Position numbers and translations under genes: made by a program. The notes under the pieces are model-generated. The model did no database searches and was not told the DNA's origin. It worked only from the letters and a program-made list of their open reading frames with translations. A stretch of DNA of 22,041 nucleotides from assembly GCA_934277975.1 (NCBI GenBank), contig CAKQWE010000011.1:1-22041 (forward strand), given 5' to 3'. This DNA is from an uncultured Spirochaetales bacterium (GTDB taxonomy: Bacteria; Spirochaetota; Spirochaetia; Sphaerochaetales; Sphaerochaetaceae). Below, piece after piece: positions 21,978 to 22,041 of the stretch. The number at the start of each line of letters is the position of its first letter. Position 1 is the stretch's first letter.

Positions 21978-22041
21978 ATGATATGGAGCTGGCTTCCACT
22001 TCTCCTTCTGCTGATTGGATTCGGTTGTAGTGCTGATTTCT
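21978..22041 (+). CDS. Possible start of a divergent lipoprotein gene (partial)
   Basis: Twenty-one codons reach the window edge: MIWSW, then LPLLLLLIGFGC and SADF. This looks like a lipoprotein signal peptide with cysteine at position 17, a loose lipobox. No basic residue and no spaced ribosome site precede it (AAGG abuts the ATG). A TTG at 21945 in the same frame would add 11 residues including arginines. It would be the only plus-strand gene. The call is tentative. Confidence 0.35.
   Translation, partial: MIWSWLPLLLLLIGFGCSADF

Overview
All complete genes in this window lie on the minus strand, so transcription runs from high to low coordinates. The gene set suggests an anaerobic bacterium with flavin-based and electron-bifurcating redox metabolism: an Rnf-type membrane complex, NfnAB, an ApbE flavin transferase, ECF transport and many lipoproteins. 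Spirochaetota or Bacillota fit best, but I see no rRNA or other marker that fixes the lineage.

Region 1 (34-11090) is a flavin-based electron-transfer locus. A repetitive FMN-binding-like lipoprotein gene and apbE form a short operon. A good sigma70-type promoter just after apbE then starts an 11-gene run with tiny gaps or overlaps: rnfC, rnfD, rnfG (double-length), rnfE, rnfA, a NusG-domain-II gene (EetA-like), a Gx-transporter-family gene (EetB-like), a PsiE-family gene, ecfA1, ecfT and ecfA2. No rnfB is present. The RnfA/RnfE pair appears to have lost three of the four cysteines that hold the intramembrane [2Fe-2S] cluster. I infer a divergent Rnf-like complex that exchanges electrons between NADH (RnfC) and covalently bound flavins outside the membrane (RnfD, RnfG, lipoprotein), with the ECF module possibly moving a flavin or other cofactor.

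Region 2 (11103-14790) is regulatory and stress-related. It holds a PadR repressor with a DUF1700/DUF4097 protein (own promoter, palindromic operator candidate, strong terminator), and a TetR repressor with a CPBP intramembrane protease and an isochorismatase-like hydrolase, preceded by two adjacent 16-bp operator-like palindromes.

Region 3 (14857-16879) carries pyrG with its promoter and a possible downstream terminator. Upstream of pyrG is an unusual array of ten 10-bp units containing a G-quadruplex motif.

Region 4 (16841-22041) carries nfnA-nfnB with a strong terminator. Upstream is an operon-like series: LysR regulator, small APH-type kinase, thioredoxin-like [2Fe-2S] ferredoxin, and a standalone copy of the C-terminal domain normally attached to SpoIIE-type phosphatases near Fe-hydrogenase genes. 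The right edge holds what may be the start of a divergent plus-strand lipoprotein gene. No tRNA, rRNA, CRISPR, IS element or attachment site was seen.
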